64,000 nucleotides of DNA from Apostichopus japonicus (GCF_037975245.1 NC_092563.1:12328001-12392000), one strand, 5' to 3'. Counted from the first letter of the stretch, positions 1 to 41,756 are shown. Numbers and translations: made by a program. The notes: generated by a model from the sequence alone, not told the origin.

Positions 1-118
1 AACTGAATTCCTGTTACACTGTAATGTTTCATACCCACTACTATCTGCATGGCGTCAGAAGCCCCATGACACTCAATAAATGATACCCCCCCTCCCCCGT
101 TTCTCAGTTATTTGATAC

Positions 119-402
119 GGAGTGTTAGCTCAGTTTTGGAGTGTTAGCTCAGTGGTTAACGCCGGTGCCTTTCAATCATAAGGTCCCGAGTTCGAGTCAC
201 TCAAAAATTAACGTATGTCGTCCAGTAACAGAGTTGTTGACAAATGACAATTCATAATCATGGACGTTAAAATATGAATGTAAGAGACTGACTTCGGTTA
301 GCTTGCGGCTTTGATAAGCCAATGATGGCTTCTTCGCGAGGTTCCTGCTTGCAGGAGGATCTAAAACACATACATACATACACACATACATACACACAGA
401 TA
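119..402 (+). mobile_element. tRNA-derived SINE with (ACAT)n tail
   Basis: A tRNA-like head carries box A (TTAGCTCAGTGGTTAACGCC at 144-163) and box B (GAGTTCGAGTC near 189-199), the two internal RNA polymerase III promoter elements. The first 16 bases (GGAGTGTTAGCTCAGT) are duplicated at 119-134 and 138-153. A body with a small hairpin (AAGCC-AATGAT-GGCTT) follows and the element ends in an ACAT/ACAC repeat at about 367-402. It lies antisense to the receptor gene, only about 30 bp past the exon 7 donor. A decayed tRNA pseudogene is the alternative for the head alone. Confidence 0.65.
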
Positions 403-437
403 AAATCCTCTCCTATGGTCACTATTCTTATACTTAC

Positions 438-27984
<27,547 letters not shown>

Positions 27985-28731
27985 CTTTGATTGCTTAAGG
28001 ATTTGTAAAAACAATAAATAGGAAGAGTGCATTAACATATCATTAGTACTCTGCATATACACAAATTGTCATCATGTTCTCTGTACGAACCTTCAATAAC
28101 AATGCGACTCGACTTTCCGTTGTGACTAAAATCGATTGACGTGTTCCTATTAAGACACTGAATGGATTGTTTAGACGAGAATGGTTGCTGGTTGAACTTT
28201 GAAGGTTAATGAATCTTGTGAAGAGATATAAACGGTTGTTCTTGGAAGAGTGTCATTTGATTCGTGAAATATGATGGCGTGTGTCATATTTCTTTCAGTC
28301 ATCTGGCAGTCTATAGCTGTCAATGTTATATCCCACTTCGTAACGTTGCAGCATAGACGTTGTAAACAGGGTATCAGTATGCAGGATGGGGGGGGGGGGG
28401 ATGATTTTTGTGTTTTACTGCAAATTTACCAAACTTAACAAACTTTCTTGAAATAAGATTGTAATTGATCAAACTCAGACATATACCTACCAGGATTATT
28501 TCTTTTATCAAGCAAGTGGTTAATGATTTATTTAGTTTTTAATATATCGTTTACACAAAACATGGCGTTTGTGTAGGTCTGTCATTGGTCGTACTGGAAT
28601 GTACTGGCTTAATTGAGCAGTCGGGCTGGGGTGGGGTGGGTGAGTTTGGGTGGGATGGTGGTGGGGAGAGAACAGTGGGAGCTGTACCTCATCATCACAT
28701 AACATTCATCCAATAGGAATCTGCCATTGTT
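27985..28731. other. 5' flank of the receptor gene
   Basis: Upstream of the start codon; no clear TATA box or CpG-rich stretch and no upstream exon could be identified. A poly-G tract (28388-28400) and a G-rich stretch (28625-28680) are the only marked features. Confidence 0.5.
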
Positions 28732-29148
<417 letters not shown>

Positions 29149-29407
29149 TGTGTGCGGGTGTGTGTGTGTGTGTGCTTTAATTTTACTTTTCTTTTTTTTT
29201 TTTTTCTTTTTTTCAAGGTTAAACTTTTGTGCGAATGTACAATACTCATGGGGCATGGTACTTTTATGCATTCATATCACATTGTTTTGGAACAATCTGG
29301 AACTCTTAGTATTATAATGGCATCGCCAAGGTGGAATTTTTATACGGGCCTACGATCCCAATTCCGTATCCTCCCTTAGTTCGCAAAAGCATCCGGGAGA
29401 TTACGAT

Positions 29408-29520
29408 GAGAGTCCGGCCTTCGGGCCAGAAGTGGGCTAGCTGACTTGCAATGGAGGGCTCACGTCGATTCGGACTGGGTTGATGTTCAACGTTCAGTGA
29501 AACCATGGCCTCGATGAGGC
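29408..29520 (+). other. Hairpin pair in the macrosatellite unit (shown in unit A)
   Basis: GGCC-TTCG-GGCC at 29416-29427 forms a short stem with the very stable UUCG tetraloop if transcribed; 80 bp on, GCCTC-GAT-GAGGC at 29508-29520 forms another. The first is present in all ten units, the second in all but B. Stems are short, so an RNA role is speculative. Confidence 0.35.
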
Positions 29521-29608
29521 GTTATCTCTTGTTAATTTTAGCTTTCTGTCTTCAATTTTATAAAACAATAATTCAAATTAATTATTGCCTTTTTCATTCA
29601 TCTTTTTC

Positions 29609-29672
29609 TCGCTAAGTAATCACAATTTATTTAAGATTAAATTGATGCTCATGTCTGCCTAGGTTCGATTCC
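29609..29672 (+). promoter_or_regulatory. Box A/box B-like RNA polymerase III motifs in the unit
   Basis: GGTTCGATTCC (29662-29672) matches the tRNA box B consensus; TCGCTAAGTAA (29609-29619) is a weak box A match 53 bp upstream. The T-stem does not pair well, so this is not a tRNA gene. It is missing from unit B. Confidence 0.3.
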
Positions 29673-31498
29673 CCGCCGAAGCACTATTTTATTTTATTTA
29701 TTATTATCATTATTATTTATTTTTTGGGTCGTTGTTAATATCTGCATGTATATACATGGTGTTTTAAATGTGTTTTGCTTTGTTTGTTTGTTTTTTTTAT
29801 TGGGGTGGGGGGGGGGGGTTGTTTCTATTTGGTATTTTGTTTCGCGTAAACACAGTAGGTAGGTCATTGCAAAATTTTGCACAACTTGTCAATAGAAACC
29901 GATCGGAACTTAAGAGTGAGTAGTAAATTTGATTTCCGTCTCGCTCGTCGCCTTTCACTGGAAATTTTAATGAAAGTATACATAAGGACGAAAACTGTAC
30001 CTGCAAAAGAAAGGCTTCTTTTGTACAGTGTAAGGCCACCGCGACGTCTTTTCTGACAAGCTTGATAATATTTGTTCTTCGGGAATGTTGTGTCATTACT
30101 TAGCCTTTATAAACCGTTAAGTGTGGAAACAGCTATGCTCCTGTTAGAACAACTTCACATTTCTTAAATGCTGATTTACTGAGGCAGGCGTTTGAAAGAC
30201 AATGTGATACAAACAGGTACGGTAACGTCATAAACAATGCCACGAGCTCTCCGTGCATTAAAAACGATCGAAATGTGCGGTATTCATGACGGTACACAAA
30301 GCAGATAATGCGGATACAGCAGACATAGTCGAGAATTAAACCTAGTAGCGTGGAGGTTTCAATTATGACATACTAGGACTTTCTACTGGTAAACTTTACT
30401 CATTGTCGAATAAATCTATCTAATTTCTACCTTATCTAGCTTTAACTCTGTATTTAACGTATTATGAGCAAAACAAATATGAAATTCACGACAATTCCAT
30501 GGGACTTGTTTATTCGTTTAAAAAATAGCTCCGTTTCGAATCTAACGCTCCATTGCTATGGTAACATCGTGAATAATAGCCCTGCCGCTAATGAATAGAT
30601 GACATGTAGAAGATGGCCATCGATGGCGCTCTCAACTTCTCGTGCCACGTCTGGCACCTACAAGAAGTAACCGACATATTACTGGCGCAATCCCGACCGA
30701 ACATGATTTTAACTCTCCTACAGACTTTTCTACACTGATCTCAGAAATCATTATAAGTGCCGTCAAAATGCCTCAGTTGCTAATAGGTACATGTCCATGA
30801 CGACGTAACACTGTTCTCGTTGTGCATAAAACTGAAGTCAAAAGTAAGGCATATACTGATAGGCCTAGACTAGGTATACTTTGCAGACTATGTATAGGCT
30901 AACTTAACAGACAGACAGACATGCATACAGAAAACTTCAGATCATGTAAAATATCACTAACCGTAATCACGTTATGTTAACTATGTCTTCAAATGTCGTC
31001 CTTTTCTTCTCTGCAACCCCGGGCCGTCATTGGAGTCGTTCGAACACACTAACTTAAGGCGAAGAACGACGTCAAGATATATCCAACGTCTAGACTACAC
31101 TGCTTGCAATGGAGAGAGAACTGCCCAGTACAGTACAGTACAGTACGTGTTGATATGAACGCCTACAAAATGACAACAAATATTTTCCATTGAAAATCCA
31201 CTGTGTATGACGGTATAGTAAACACTCGTATATAGATCAACGCACACGCGCGCACGGAGGTATTATGTACATACAGCATGCAATGCAGACAAATATTTCG
31301 GAGCGCGCGCTTCTGATTTTGTGCCGATATTCTTGTGGGCGCTCTTGTATCACTGTTTGCATGCGCGCACGGACAAGATAGACGCCAGACTATCACGCTG
31401 TAGCTACTAAACCTTTACTTACATGTGTACAGCAGTAGACTACTGTGATGGTTGCATGCGGCAGTTTAATTTTGTGTGCACAATATGTCAGCATTGTA

Positions 31499-31698
31499 CG
31501 GTGGCTTAATGAGGACATAGGAAAGAAAAACAGTGTCCCGAAATCTCACAATGTTGTCTTTTTATCTCAAATGTTGCCTCTTTTTTTCCCTTCAAAATTT
31601 GGATCCAATAACAAAAGTCCAAATGTAGAGACAAAAAGTCCAAATTTTTCAGATTTGAGCAGACTTGTTTCCTTTCCTAGGTCCCTATTAAGCCACCG
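31499..31698. mobile_element. 200-bp TA-flanked MITE inside each macrosatellite unit
   Basis: Terminal inverted repeats read CGGTGGCTTAATGAGGACAT on the left and, inversely, CGGTGGCTTAATAGGGACCT on the right, continuing into AGGAAA on both; they are flanked by TA on each side. TA duplication suggests a Tc1/mariner-related MITE. The same element is at 34353-34551, 37622-37821, 40891-41090, 44161-44360, 47429-47628, 54374-54573, 57628-57827 and 60885-61084. It therefore inserted before the array was amplified. No transposase. Confidence 0.75.
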
Positions 31699-32365
31699 TA
31701 GTATTGTAACTATTCTATGGTCAAAAAAACTGTACAAATCGAACGGAATTGCTAATGTTAAGAGACTGGCCTTTATAATCGCTGTAAAGTCAGGACGCGA
31801 TGGTGTTTATTCCAGTCACGGTTGGCAGCCCTCTTAGGGTTTTAATCAGGAGCTTTCTATTTTATAGCTGTTGTAGGTGTCGTACCAGAAGTAATCCTTC
31901 CAGTATCTTACACACTAAGTCCGTCACGTTTAGGGTCCGCTAAAGTATAGCTAGAAGTTGTCAACTGACAAATCATACCCCAACGTTGATATCTGAGGGC
32001 TTGGCCTGTCAGGGTGCATGCACATTTCTATATCATGACGCAGTTTAGACTTTGAGCTAGAAGAGGAGCAAGTTAAGCACACTGAACCGTCTGCTCGCAC
32101 GGAGAAACATATCCAGATTTAAACACAGAATTTCTTAACTGCTCTGTGTCACCTCCAATCCTCCTTATTTGCACACCATCTCTACTTTGATTTAGGCGCT
32201 TCCACATCAAGACATTCAAAACGATCGTGGTGACTGGAAATATGCCAAAACTTCAAGCACTGCGTTAGGTCATTTTACGTCTAGTGTGTGTGTGTGCTTT
32301 TGCTTTACTTGTCTTTTCGTGTTTTTGTTTTCTTGTTTGTTTTTTTCGTGTTTTTTTTTTTTTAC

Positions 32366-35217
32366 GGTTAAACTTTTGTGCGAATGTACAATACTCCAGT
32401 TGGGGCATGGTATGCATTCATATCACATTGTTTTGGAACAATCTGGAACTCTTAGTATTATAATGGCATCGCCAAGGTGGAATTTTTATACGGGCCTAGG
32501 ATCCCAATTCCGTATCCTCCCTTAGTTCGCAAAAGCATCCGGGAGATTACGATGAGAGTCCGGCCTTCGGGCCAGAAGTGGGCTAGCTGACTTGCAATGG
32601 AGGGCTCACGTCGATTCGGACTGGGTTGATGTTCAACGTTCAGTGAAACCATGGCCTCGGGGTGGGGGGGGGGTTGTTTCTATTTGGTATTTTGTTTCGC
32701 GTAAACACAGTAGGTAGGTCATTGCAAAATTTTGCACAACTTGTCAATAGAAACCGATCGGAACTTAAGAGTGAGTAGTAAATTTGATTTCCGTCTCGCT
32801 CGTCGCCTTTCACTGGAAATTTTAATGAAAGTATACATAAGGACGAAAACTGTACCTACAAAAGAAAGGCTTCTTTTGTACAGTGTAAGGCCACCGCGAC
32901 GTCTTTTCTGACAAGCCTGATAATATTTGTTCTTCGGGAATGTTGTGTCATTACTTAGCCTTTATAAACCGTTAAGTGTGGAAACAGCTATGCTCCTGTT
33001 AGAACAACTTCACATTTCTTAAATGCTGATTTACTGAGGCAGGCGTTTGAAAGACAATGTGATACAAACAGGTACGGTAACGTCATAAACAATGCCACGA
33101 GCTCTCCGTGCATTAAAAACGATCGAAATGTGCGGTATTCATGACGGTACACAAAGCAGATATTGCGGATACAGCAGACATAGTCGAGAATTAAACCTAG
33201 TAGCGTGGAGGTTTCAATTATGACATACTAGGACTTTCTACTGGTAAACTTTACTCATTGTCGAATAAATCTATCTAATTTCTACCTTATCTAGCTTTAA
33301 CTCTGTATTTAACGTATTATGAGCAAAACAAATATGAAATTCACGACAATTCCATGGGACTTGTTTATTCGTTTAAAAAATAACTCCATTTCGAATCTAA
33401 CGCTCCATTGCTATGGTAACATCGTGAATAATAGCCCTGCCGCTAATGAATAGATGACATGTAGAAGATGGCCATCGATGGCGCTCTCAACTTCTCGTGC
33501 CACGTCTGGCACCTACAAGAAGTAACCGACATATTACTGGCGCAATCCCGACCGAACATGATTTTAACTCTCCTACAGACTTTTCTACACTGATCTCAGA
33601 AATCATTATAAGTGCCGTCAAAATGCCTCAGTTGCTAATAGGTACATGTCCATGACGACGTAACACTGTTCTCGTTGTGCATAAAACTGAAGTCAAAAGT
33701 AAGGCATATACTGATAGGCCTAAACTAGGTATACTTTGCAGACTATGTATAGGCTAACTTCACAGACAGACACACATGCATACAGAAAACTTCAGATCAT
33801 GTTAAATATCACTAACCGTAATCACGTTATGTTAACTATGTCTTCAAATGTCGTCCTTTTCTTCTCTGCAACCCCGGGCCGTCATTGGAGTCGTTCGAAC
33901 ACACTAAATTAAGGCGAAGAACGACGTCAAGATATATCCAACGTCTAGACTACACTGCTTGCAATGGAGAGAGAACTGCCCAGTACAGTACAGTACAGTA
34001 CGTGTTGATATGAACGCCTACAAAATGACAACAAATATTTTCCATTGAAAACCACTGTGTATGACGGTATAGTAAACACTCGTATATAGATCAACGCACA
34101 CGCGCGCACGGAGGTATTATGTACATACAGCATGCAATGCAGACAAATATTTCGGAGCGCGCGCTTCTGATTTTGTGCCGATATTCTTGTGGGCGCTCTT
34201 GTATCACTGTTTGCATGCGCGCACGGACAAGATAGACGCCAGACTATCACGCTGTAGCTACTAAACCTTTACTTACATGTGTACAGCAGTAGACTACTGT
34301 GATGGTTGCATGCGGCAGTTTAATTTTGTGTGCACAATATGTCAGCATTGTACGGTGGCTTAATGAGGACATAGGAAAGAAAAACAGTGTCCCGAAATCT
34401 CACAATGTTGTCTTTTTATCTCAAATGTTGCCTCTTTTTTCCCTTCAAAATTTGGATCCAATAACAAAAGTCCAAATGTAGAGACAAAAAGTCCAAATTT
34501 TTCAGATTTGAGCAGACTTGTTTCCTTTCCTAGGTCCCTAATAAGCCACCGTAGTATTGTAACTATTCTATGGTCAAAAAAAACTGTACAAATCGAACGG
34601 AATTGCTAATGTTAAGAGACTGGCCTTTATAATCGCTGTAAAGTCAGAACGCGACGGTGTTTATTCCAGTCACGGTTGGCAGCCCTCTTAGGGTTTTAAT
34701 CAGGAGCTTTCTATTTTATAGCTGTTGTAGGTGTCGTACCAGAAGTAATCCTTCCAGTATCTTACACACTAAGTCCGTCACGTTTAGGGTCCGCTAAAGT
34801 ATAGCTAGAAGTTGTCAACTGACAAATCATACCCCAACGTTGATATCTGAGGGCTTGGCCTGTCAGGGTGCATGCACATTTCTATATCATGACGCAGTTT
34901 AGACTTTGAGCTAGAAGAGGAGCAAGTTAAGCACACTGAACCGTCTGCTCGCACGGAGAAACATATCCAGATTTAAAACACAGAATTTCTTAACTGCTCT
35001 GTGTCACCTCCAATCCTCCTTATTTGCACACCATCTCTACTTTGATTTAGGCGCTTCCACATCAAGACATTCAAAACGATCGTGGTGACTGGAAATATGC
35101 CAAAACTTCAAGCACTGCGTTAGGTCATTTTACGTCTAGTATGTGTGTGTGCTTTTGCTTTACTTGTCTTTTCGTGTTTTTGTTTTTCTTGTTTTTTTTT
35201 TTCGTTTTTTTTTTCAC
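32366..35217. repeat. Macrosatellite unit B (deleted)
   Basis: 2,852 bp. Lacks the ~125-bp segment as A does, and additionally about 300 bp between CATGGCCTCG and GGGTGGGGG at about 32,657, which removes the B-box-like motif. Internal variants (CAGATATTGCGG, TCCCTAATAAG) match C-F. Confidence 0.9.
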
Positions 35218-38200
35218 GGTTAAACTTTTGTGCGAATGTACAATACTCCAGTTGGGGCATGGTATGCATTCATATCACATTGTTTTGGAACAATCTGGAA
35301 CTCTAAGTATTATTTCGACCCAAGAATCAACAGGCTGGCGTGGTAGCCTGAACGGTTGGAAGACAGCACTGCGCGTCGGTGTTTGTTGTCAGGCTGTGTG
35401 AATCGCGCCGATCGGATGACAGACACTGCTTTGTTTATAATGGCATCGCCAAGGTGGAATTTTTATACGGGCCTAGGATCCCAATTCCGTATCCTCCCTT
35501 AGTTCGCAAAAGCATCCGGGAGATTACGATGAGAGTCCGGCCTTCGGGCCAGAAGTGGGCTAGCTGACTTGCAATGGAGGGCTCACGTCGATTCGGACTG
35601 GGTTGATGTTCAACGTTCAGTGAAACCATGGCCTCGATGAGGCGTAATCTCTTGTTAATTTTAGCTTCCTGTCTTCAATTTTATAAAACAATAATTCAAA
35701 TTAATTATTGCCTTTTTCATTCATCTTTTTCTCGCTAAGTAATCACAATTTATTTAAGATTAAATTGATGCTCATGTCTGCCTAGGTTCGATTCCCCGCC
35801 GAAGCACTATTTTATTTTATTTTATTTGTTATTATTATTATTTATCTTTTTGGGTTGTTGTTAATATCTGCATGTATATACATGGTGTTTTAAATGTGTT
35901 TTGCTTTGTTTGTTTGTCTGTTTTTTATTGGGGGGGGGGGGGTTGTTTCTATTTGGTATTTTGTTTCGCGTAAACACAGTAGGTAGGTCATTGCAAAATG
36001 TTGCACAACTTGTCAATAGAAACCGATCGGAACTTAAGAGTGAGTAGTAAATTTGATTTCCGTCTCGCTCGTCGCCTTTCACTGGAAATTTTAATGAAAG
36101 TATACATAAGGACGAAAACTGTACCTACAAAAGAAAGGCTTCTTTTGTACAGTGTAAGGCCACCGCGACGTCTTTTCTGACAAGCTTGATAATATTTGTT
36201 CTTCGGGAATTTTGTGTCATTACTTAGCCTTTATAAACCGTTAAGTGTGGAAACAGCTATGCTCCTGTTAGAACAACTTCACATTTCTTAAATGCTGATT
36301 TACTGAGGCAGGCGTTTGAAAGACAATGTGATACAAACAGGTACGGTAACGTCATAAACAATGCCACGAGCTCTCCGTGCATTAAAAACGATCGAAATGT
36401 GCGGTATTCATGACGGTACACAAAGCAGATATTGCGGATACAGCAGACATAGTCGAGAATTAAACCTAGTAGCGTGGAGGTTTCAATTATGACATACTAG
36501 GACTTTCTACTGGTAAACTTTACTCATTGTCGAATAAATCTATCTAATTTCTACCGTATCTAGCTTTAACTCTGTATTTAACGTATTATGAGCAAAACAA
36601 ATATGAAATTCACGACAATTCCATGGGACTTGTTTATTCGTTTAAAAAATAGCTCCATTTCGAATCTAACGCTCCATTGCTATGGTAACATCGTGAATAA
36701 TAGCCCTGCCGCTAATGAATAGATGACATGTAGAAGATGGCCATCGATGGCGCTCTCAACTTCTCGTGCCACGTCTGGCACCTACAAGAAGTAACCGACA
36801 TATTACTGGCGCAATCCCGACCGAACATGATTTTAACTCTCCTACAGACTTTTCTACACTGATCTCAGAAATCATTATAAGTGCCGTCAAAATGCCTCAG
36901 TTGCTAATAGGTACATGTCCATGACGACGTAACACTGTTCTCGTTGTGCATAAAACTGAAGTCAAAAGTAAGGCATATACTGATAGGCCTAAACTAGGTA
37001 TACTTTGCAGACTATGTATAGGCTAACTTCACAGACAGACACACATGCATACAGAAAACTTCAGATCATGTAAAATATCACTAACCGTAATCACGTTATG
37101 TTAACTATGTCTTCAAATGTCGTCCTTTTCTTCTCTGCAACCCCGGGCCGTCATTGGAGTCGTTCGAACACACTAAATTAAGGCGAAGAACGACGTCAAG
37201 ATATATCCAACGTCTAGACTACACTGCTTGCAATGGAGAGAGAACTGCCCAGTACAGTACAGTACAGTACGTGTTGATATGAACGCCTACAAAATGACAA
37301 CAAATATTTTCCATTGAAAACCACTGTGTATGACGGTATAGTGAACACTCGTATATAGATCAACGCACACGCGCGCACGGAGGTATTATGTACATACAGC
37401 ATGCAATGCAGACAAATATTTCGGAGCGCGCGCTTCTGATTTTGTGCCGATATTCTTGTGGGCGCTCTTGTATCACTGTTTGCATGCGCGCACGGACGAG
37501 ATAGACGCCAGACTATCACGCTGTAGCTACTAAACCTTTACTTACATGTGTACAGCAGTAGACTACTGTGATGGTTGCATGCGGCAGTTTAATTTTGTGT
37601 GCACAATATGTCAGCATTGTACGGTGGCTTAATGAGGACATAGGAAAGAAAAACAGTGTCCCGAAATCTCACAATGTTGTCTTTTTATCTCAAATGTTGC
37701 CTCTTTTTTGCCCTTCAAAATTTGGATCCAATAACAAAAGTCCAAATGTAGAGACAAAAAGTCCAAATTTTTCAGATTTGAGCAGACTTGTTTCCTTTCC
37801 TAGGTCCCTAATAAGCCACCGTAGTATTGTAACTATTCTATGGTCAAAAAAAACTGTACAAATCGAACGGAATTGCTAATGTTAAGAGACTGGCCTTTAT
37901 AATCGCTGTAAAGTCAGAACGCGACGGTGTTTATTCCAGTCACGGTTGGCAGCCCTCTTAGGGTTTTAATCAGGAGCTTTCTATTTTATAGCTGTTGTAG
38001 GTGTCGTACCAGAAGTAATCCTTCCAGTATCTTACACACTAAGTCCGTCACGTTTAGGGTCCGCTAAAGTATAGCTAGAAGTTGTCAACTGACAAATCAT
38101 ACCCCAACGTTGATATCTGAGGGCTTGGCCTGTCAGGGTGCATGCACATTTCTATATCATGACGCAGTTTAGACTTTGAGCTAGAAGAGGAGCAAGTTAA

Positions 38201-38487
38201 GCACACTGAACCGTCTGCTCGCACGGAGAAACATATCCAGATTTAAAACACAGAATTTCTTAACTGCTCTGTGTCACCTCCAATCCTCCTTATTTGCACA
38301 CCATCTCTACTTTGATTTAGGCGCTTCCACATCAAGACATTCAAAACGATCGTGGTGACTGGAAATATGCCAAAACTTCAAGCACTGCGTTAGGTCATTT
38401 TACGTCTAGTATGTGTGTGTGCTTTTGCTTTACTTGTCTTTTCGTGTTTTTGTTTTTCTTGTTTTTTTTTTCGTTTTTTTTTTTCAC
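35218..38487. repeat. Macrosatellite unit C
   Basis: 3,270 bp; the first unit with the ~125-bp segment starting TTCGACCCAAGAATC. Confidence 0.93.
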
Positions 38488-41400
38488 GGTTAAACTTTTG
38501 TGCGAATGTACAATACTCCAGTTGGGGCATGGTATGCATTCATATCACATTGTTTTGGAACAATCTGGAACTCTAAGTATTATTTCGACCCAAGAATCAA
38601 CAGGCTGGCGTGGTGGTCTGAACGGTTGGAAGACAGCACTGCGCGTCGGTGTTTGTTGTCAGGCTGTGTGAATCGCGCCGATCGGATGACAGACACTGCT
38701 TTGTTTATAATGGCATCGCCAAGGTGGAATTTTTATACGGGCCTAGGATCCCAATTCCGTATCCTCCCTTAGTTCGCAAAAGCATCCGGGAGATTACGAT
38801 GAGAGTCCGGCCTTCGGGCCAGAAGTGGGCTAGCTGACTTGCAATGGAGGGCTCACGTCGATTCGGACTGGGTTGATGTTCAACGTTCAGTGAAACCGTG
38901 GCCTCGATGAGGCGTAATCTCTTGTTAATTTTAGCTTCCTGTCTTCAATTTTATAAAACAATAATTCAAATTAATTATTGCCTTTTTCATTCATCTTTTT
39001 CTCGCTAAGTAATCACAATTTATTTAAGATTAAATTGATGCTCATGTCTGCCTAGGTTCGATTCCCCGCCGAAGCACTATTTTATTTTATTTTATTTGTT
39101 ATTATTATTATTTATCTTTTTGGGTTGTTGTTAATATCTGCATGTATATACATGGTGTTTTAAATGTGTTTTGCTTTGTTTGTTTGTCTGTTTTTTATTG
39201 GGGGGGGGGGGTTGTTTCTATTTGGTATTTTGTTTCGCGTAAACACAGTAGGTAGGTCATTGCAAAATTTTGCACAACTTGTCAATGGAAACCGATCGGA
39301 ACTTAAGAGTGAGTAGTAAATTTGATTTCCGTCTCGCTCGTCGCCTTTCACTGGAAATTTTAATGAAAGTATACATAAGGACGAAAACTGTACCTACAAA
39401 AGAAAGGCTTCTTTTGTACAGTGTAAGGCCACCGCGACGTCTTTTCTGACAAGCTTGATAATATTTGTTCTTCGGGAATTTTGTGTCATTACTTAGCCTT
39501 TATAAACCGTTAAGTGTGGAAACAGCTATGCTCCTGTTAGAACAACTTCACATTTCTTAAATGCTGATTTACTGAGGCAGGCGTTTGAAAGACAATGTGA
39601 TACAAACAGGTACGGTAACGTCATAAACAATGCCACGAGCTCTCCGTGCATTAAAAACGATCGAAATGTGCGGTATTCATGACGGTACACAAAGCAGATA
39701 TTGCGGATACAGCAGACATAGTCGAGAATTAAACCTAGTAGCGTGGAGGTTTCAATTATGACATACTAGGACTTTCTACTGGTAAACTTTACTCATTGTC
39801 GAATAAATCTATCTAATTTCTACCGTATCTAGCTTTAACTCTGTATTTAACGTATTATGAGCAAAACAAATATGAAATTCACGACAATTCCATGGGACTT
39901 GTTTATTCGTTTAAAAAATAGCTCCATTTCGAATCTAACGCTCCATTGCTATGGTAACATCGTGAATAATAGCCCTGCCGCTAATGAATAGATGACATGT
40001 AGAAGATGGCCATCGATGGCGCTCTCAACTTCTCGTGCCACGTCTGGCACCTACAAGAAGTAACCGACATATTACTGGCGCAATCCCGACCGAACATGAT
40101 TTTAACTCTCCTACAGACTTTTCTACACTGATCTCAGAAATCATTATAAGTGCCGTCAAAATGCCTCAGTTGCTAATAGGTACATGTCCATGACGACGTA
40201 ACACTGTTCTCGTTGTGCATAAAACTGAAGTCAAAAGTAAGGCATATACTGATAGGCCTAAACTAGGTATACTTTGCAGACTATGTATAGGCTAACTTCA
40301 CAGACAGACACACATGCATACAGAAAACTTCAGATCATGTAAAATATCACTAACCGTAATCACGTTATGTTAACTATGTCTTCAAATGTCGTCCTTTTCT
40401 TCTCTGCAACCCCGGGCCGTCATTGGAGTCGTTCGAACACACTAAATTAAGGCGAAGAACGACGTCAAGATATATCCAACGTCTAGACTACACTGCTTGC
40501 AATGGAGAGAGAACTGCCCAGTACAGTACAGTACAGTACGTGTTGATATGAACGCCTACAAAATGACAACAAATATTTTCCATTGAAAACCACTGTGTAT
40601 GACGGTATAGTGAACACTCGTATATAGATCAACGCACACGCGCGCACGGAGGTATTATGTACATACAGCATGCAATGCAGACAAATATTTCGGAGCGCGC
40701 GCTTCTGATTTTGTGCCGATATTCTTGTGGGCGCTCTTGTATCACTGTTTGCATGCGCGCACGGACAAGATAGACGCCAGACTATCACGCTGTAGCTACT
40801 AAACCTTTACTTACATGTGTACAGCAGTAGACTACTGTGATGGTTGCATGCGGCAGTTTAATTTTGTGTGCACAATATGTCAGCATTGTACGGTGGCTTA
40901 ATGAGGACATAGGAAAGAAAAACAGTGTCCCGAAATCTCACAATGTTGTCTTTTTATCTCAAATGTTGCCTCTTTTTTGCCCTTCAAAATTTGGATCCAA
41001 TAACAAAAGTCCAAATGTAGAGACAAAAAGTCCAAATTTTTCAGATTTGAGCAGACTTGTTTCCTTTCCTAGGTCCCTAATAAGCCACCGTAGTATTGTA
41101 ACTATTCTATGGTCAAAAAAAACTGTACAAATCGAACGGAATTGCTAATGTTAAGAGACTGGCCTTTATAATCGCTGTAAAGTCAGAACGCGACGGTATT
41201 TATTCCAGTCACGGTTGGCAGCCCTCTTAGGGTTTTAATCAGGAGCTTTCTATTTTATAGCTGTTGTAGGTGTCGTACCAGAAGTAATCCTTCCAGTATC
41301 TTACACACTAAGTCCGTCACGTTTAGGGTCCGCTAAAGTATAGCTAGAAGTTGTCAACTGACAAATCATACCCCAACGTTGATATCTGAGGGCTTGGCCT

Positions 41401-41756
41401 GTCAGGGTGCATGCACATTTCTATATCATGACGCAGTTTAGACTTTGAGCTAGAAGAGGAGCAAGTTAAGCACACTGAACCGTCTGCTCGCACGGAGAAA
41501 CATATCCAGATTTAAAACACAGAATTTCTTAACTGCTCTGTGTCACCTCCAATCCTCCTTATTTGCACACCATCTCTACTTTGATTTAGGCGCTTCCACA
41601 TCAAGACATTCAAAACGATCGTGGTGACTGGAAATATGCCAAAACTTCAAGCACTGCGTTAGGTCATTTTACGTCTAGTATGTGTGTGTGCTTTTGCTTT
41701 ACTTGTCTTTTCGTGTTTTTGTTTTTCTTGTTTTTTTTTTTCGTTTTTTTTTTCAC
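38488..41756. repeat. Macrosatellite unit D
   Basis: 3,269 bp. A change at about 38,898 (ACCGTGG for ACCATGG) destroys the start codon of a short minus-strand frame open in most other units, which argues against coding. Confidence 0.93.

Larger units (their letters stand above)
29146..32365. repeat. Macrosatellite unit A (first, divergent)
   Basis: Begins in (GT)n directly after the (TA)n palindrome. Lacks the ~125-bp segment found in units C-J between AGTATTAT and AATGGCATCG. Shares variants with G-J (CAGATAATGCGG, TCCCTATTAAG), not with its neighbour B. Confidence 0.9.

Noticed and set aside
29662-29672. tRNA gene in the macrosatellite unit
   Set aside because: Only box B is convincing; the T-stem and acceptor stem do not pair and no anticodon arm is found.
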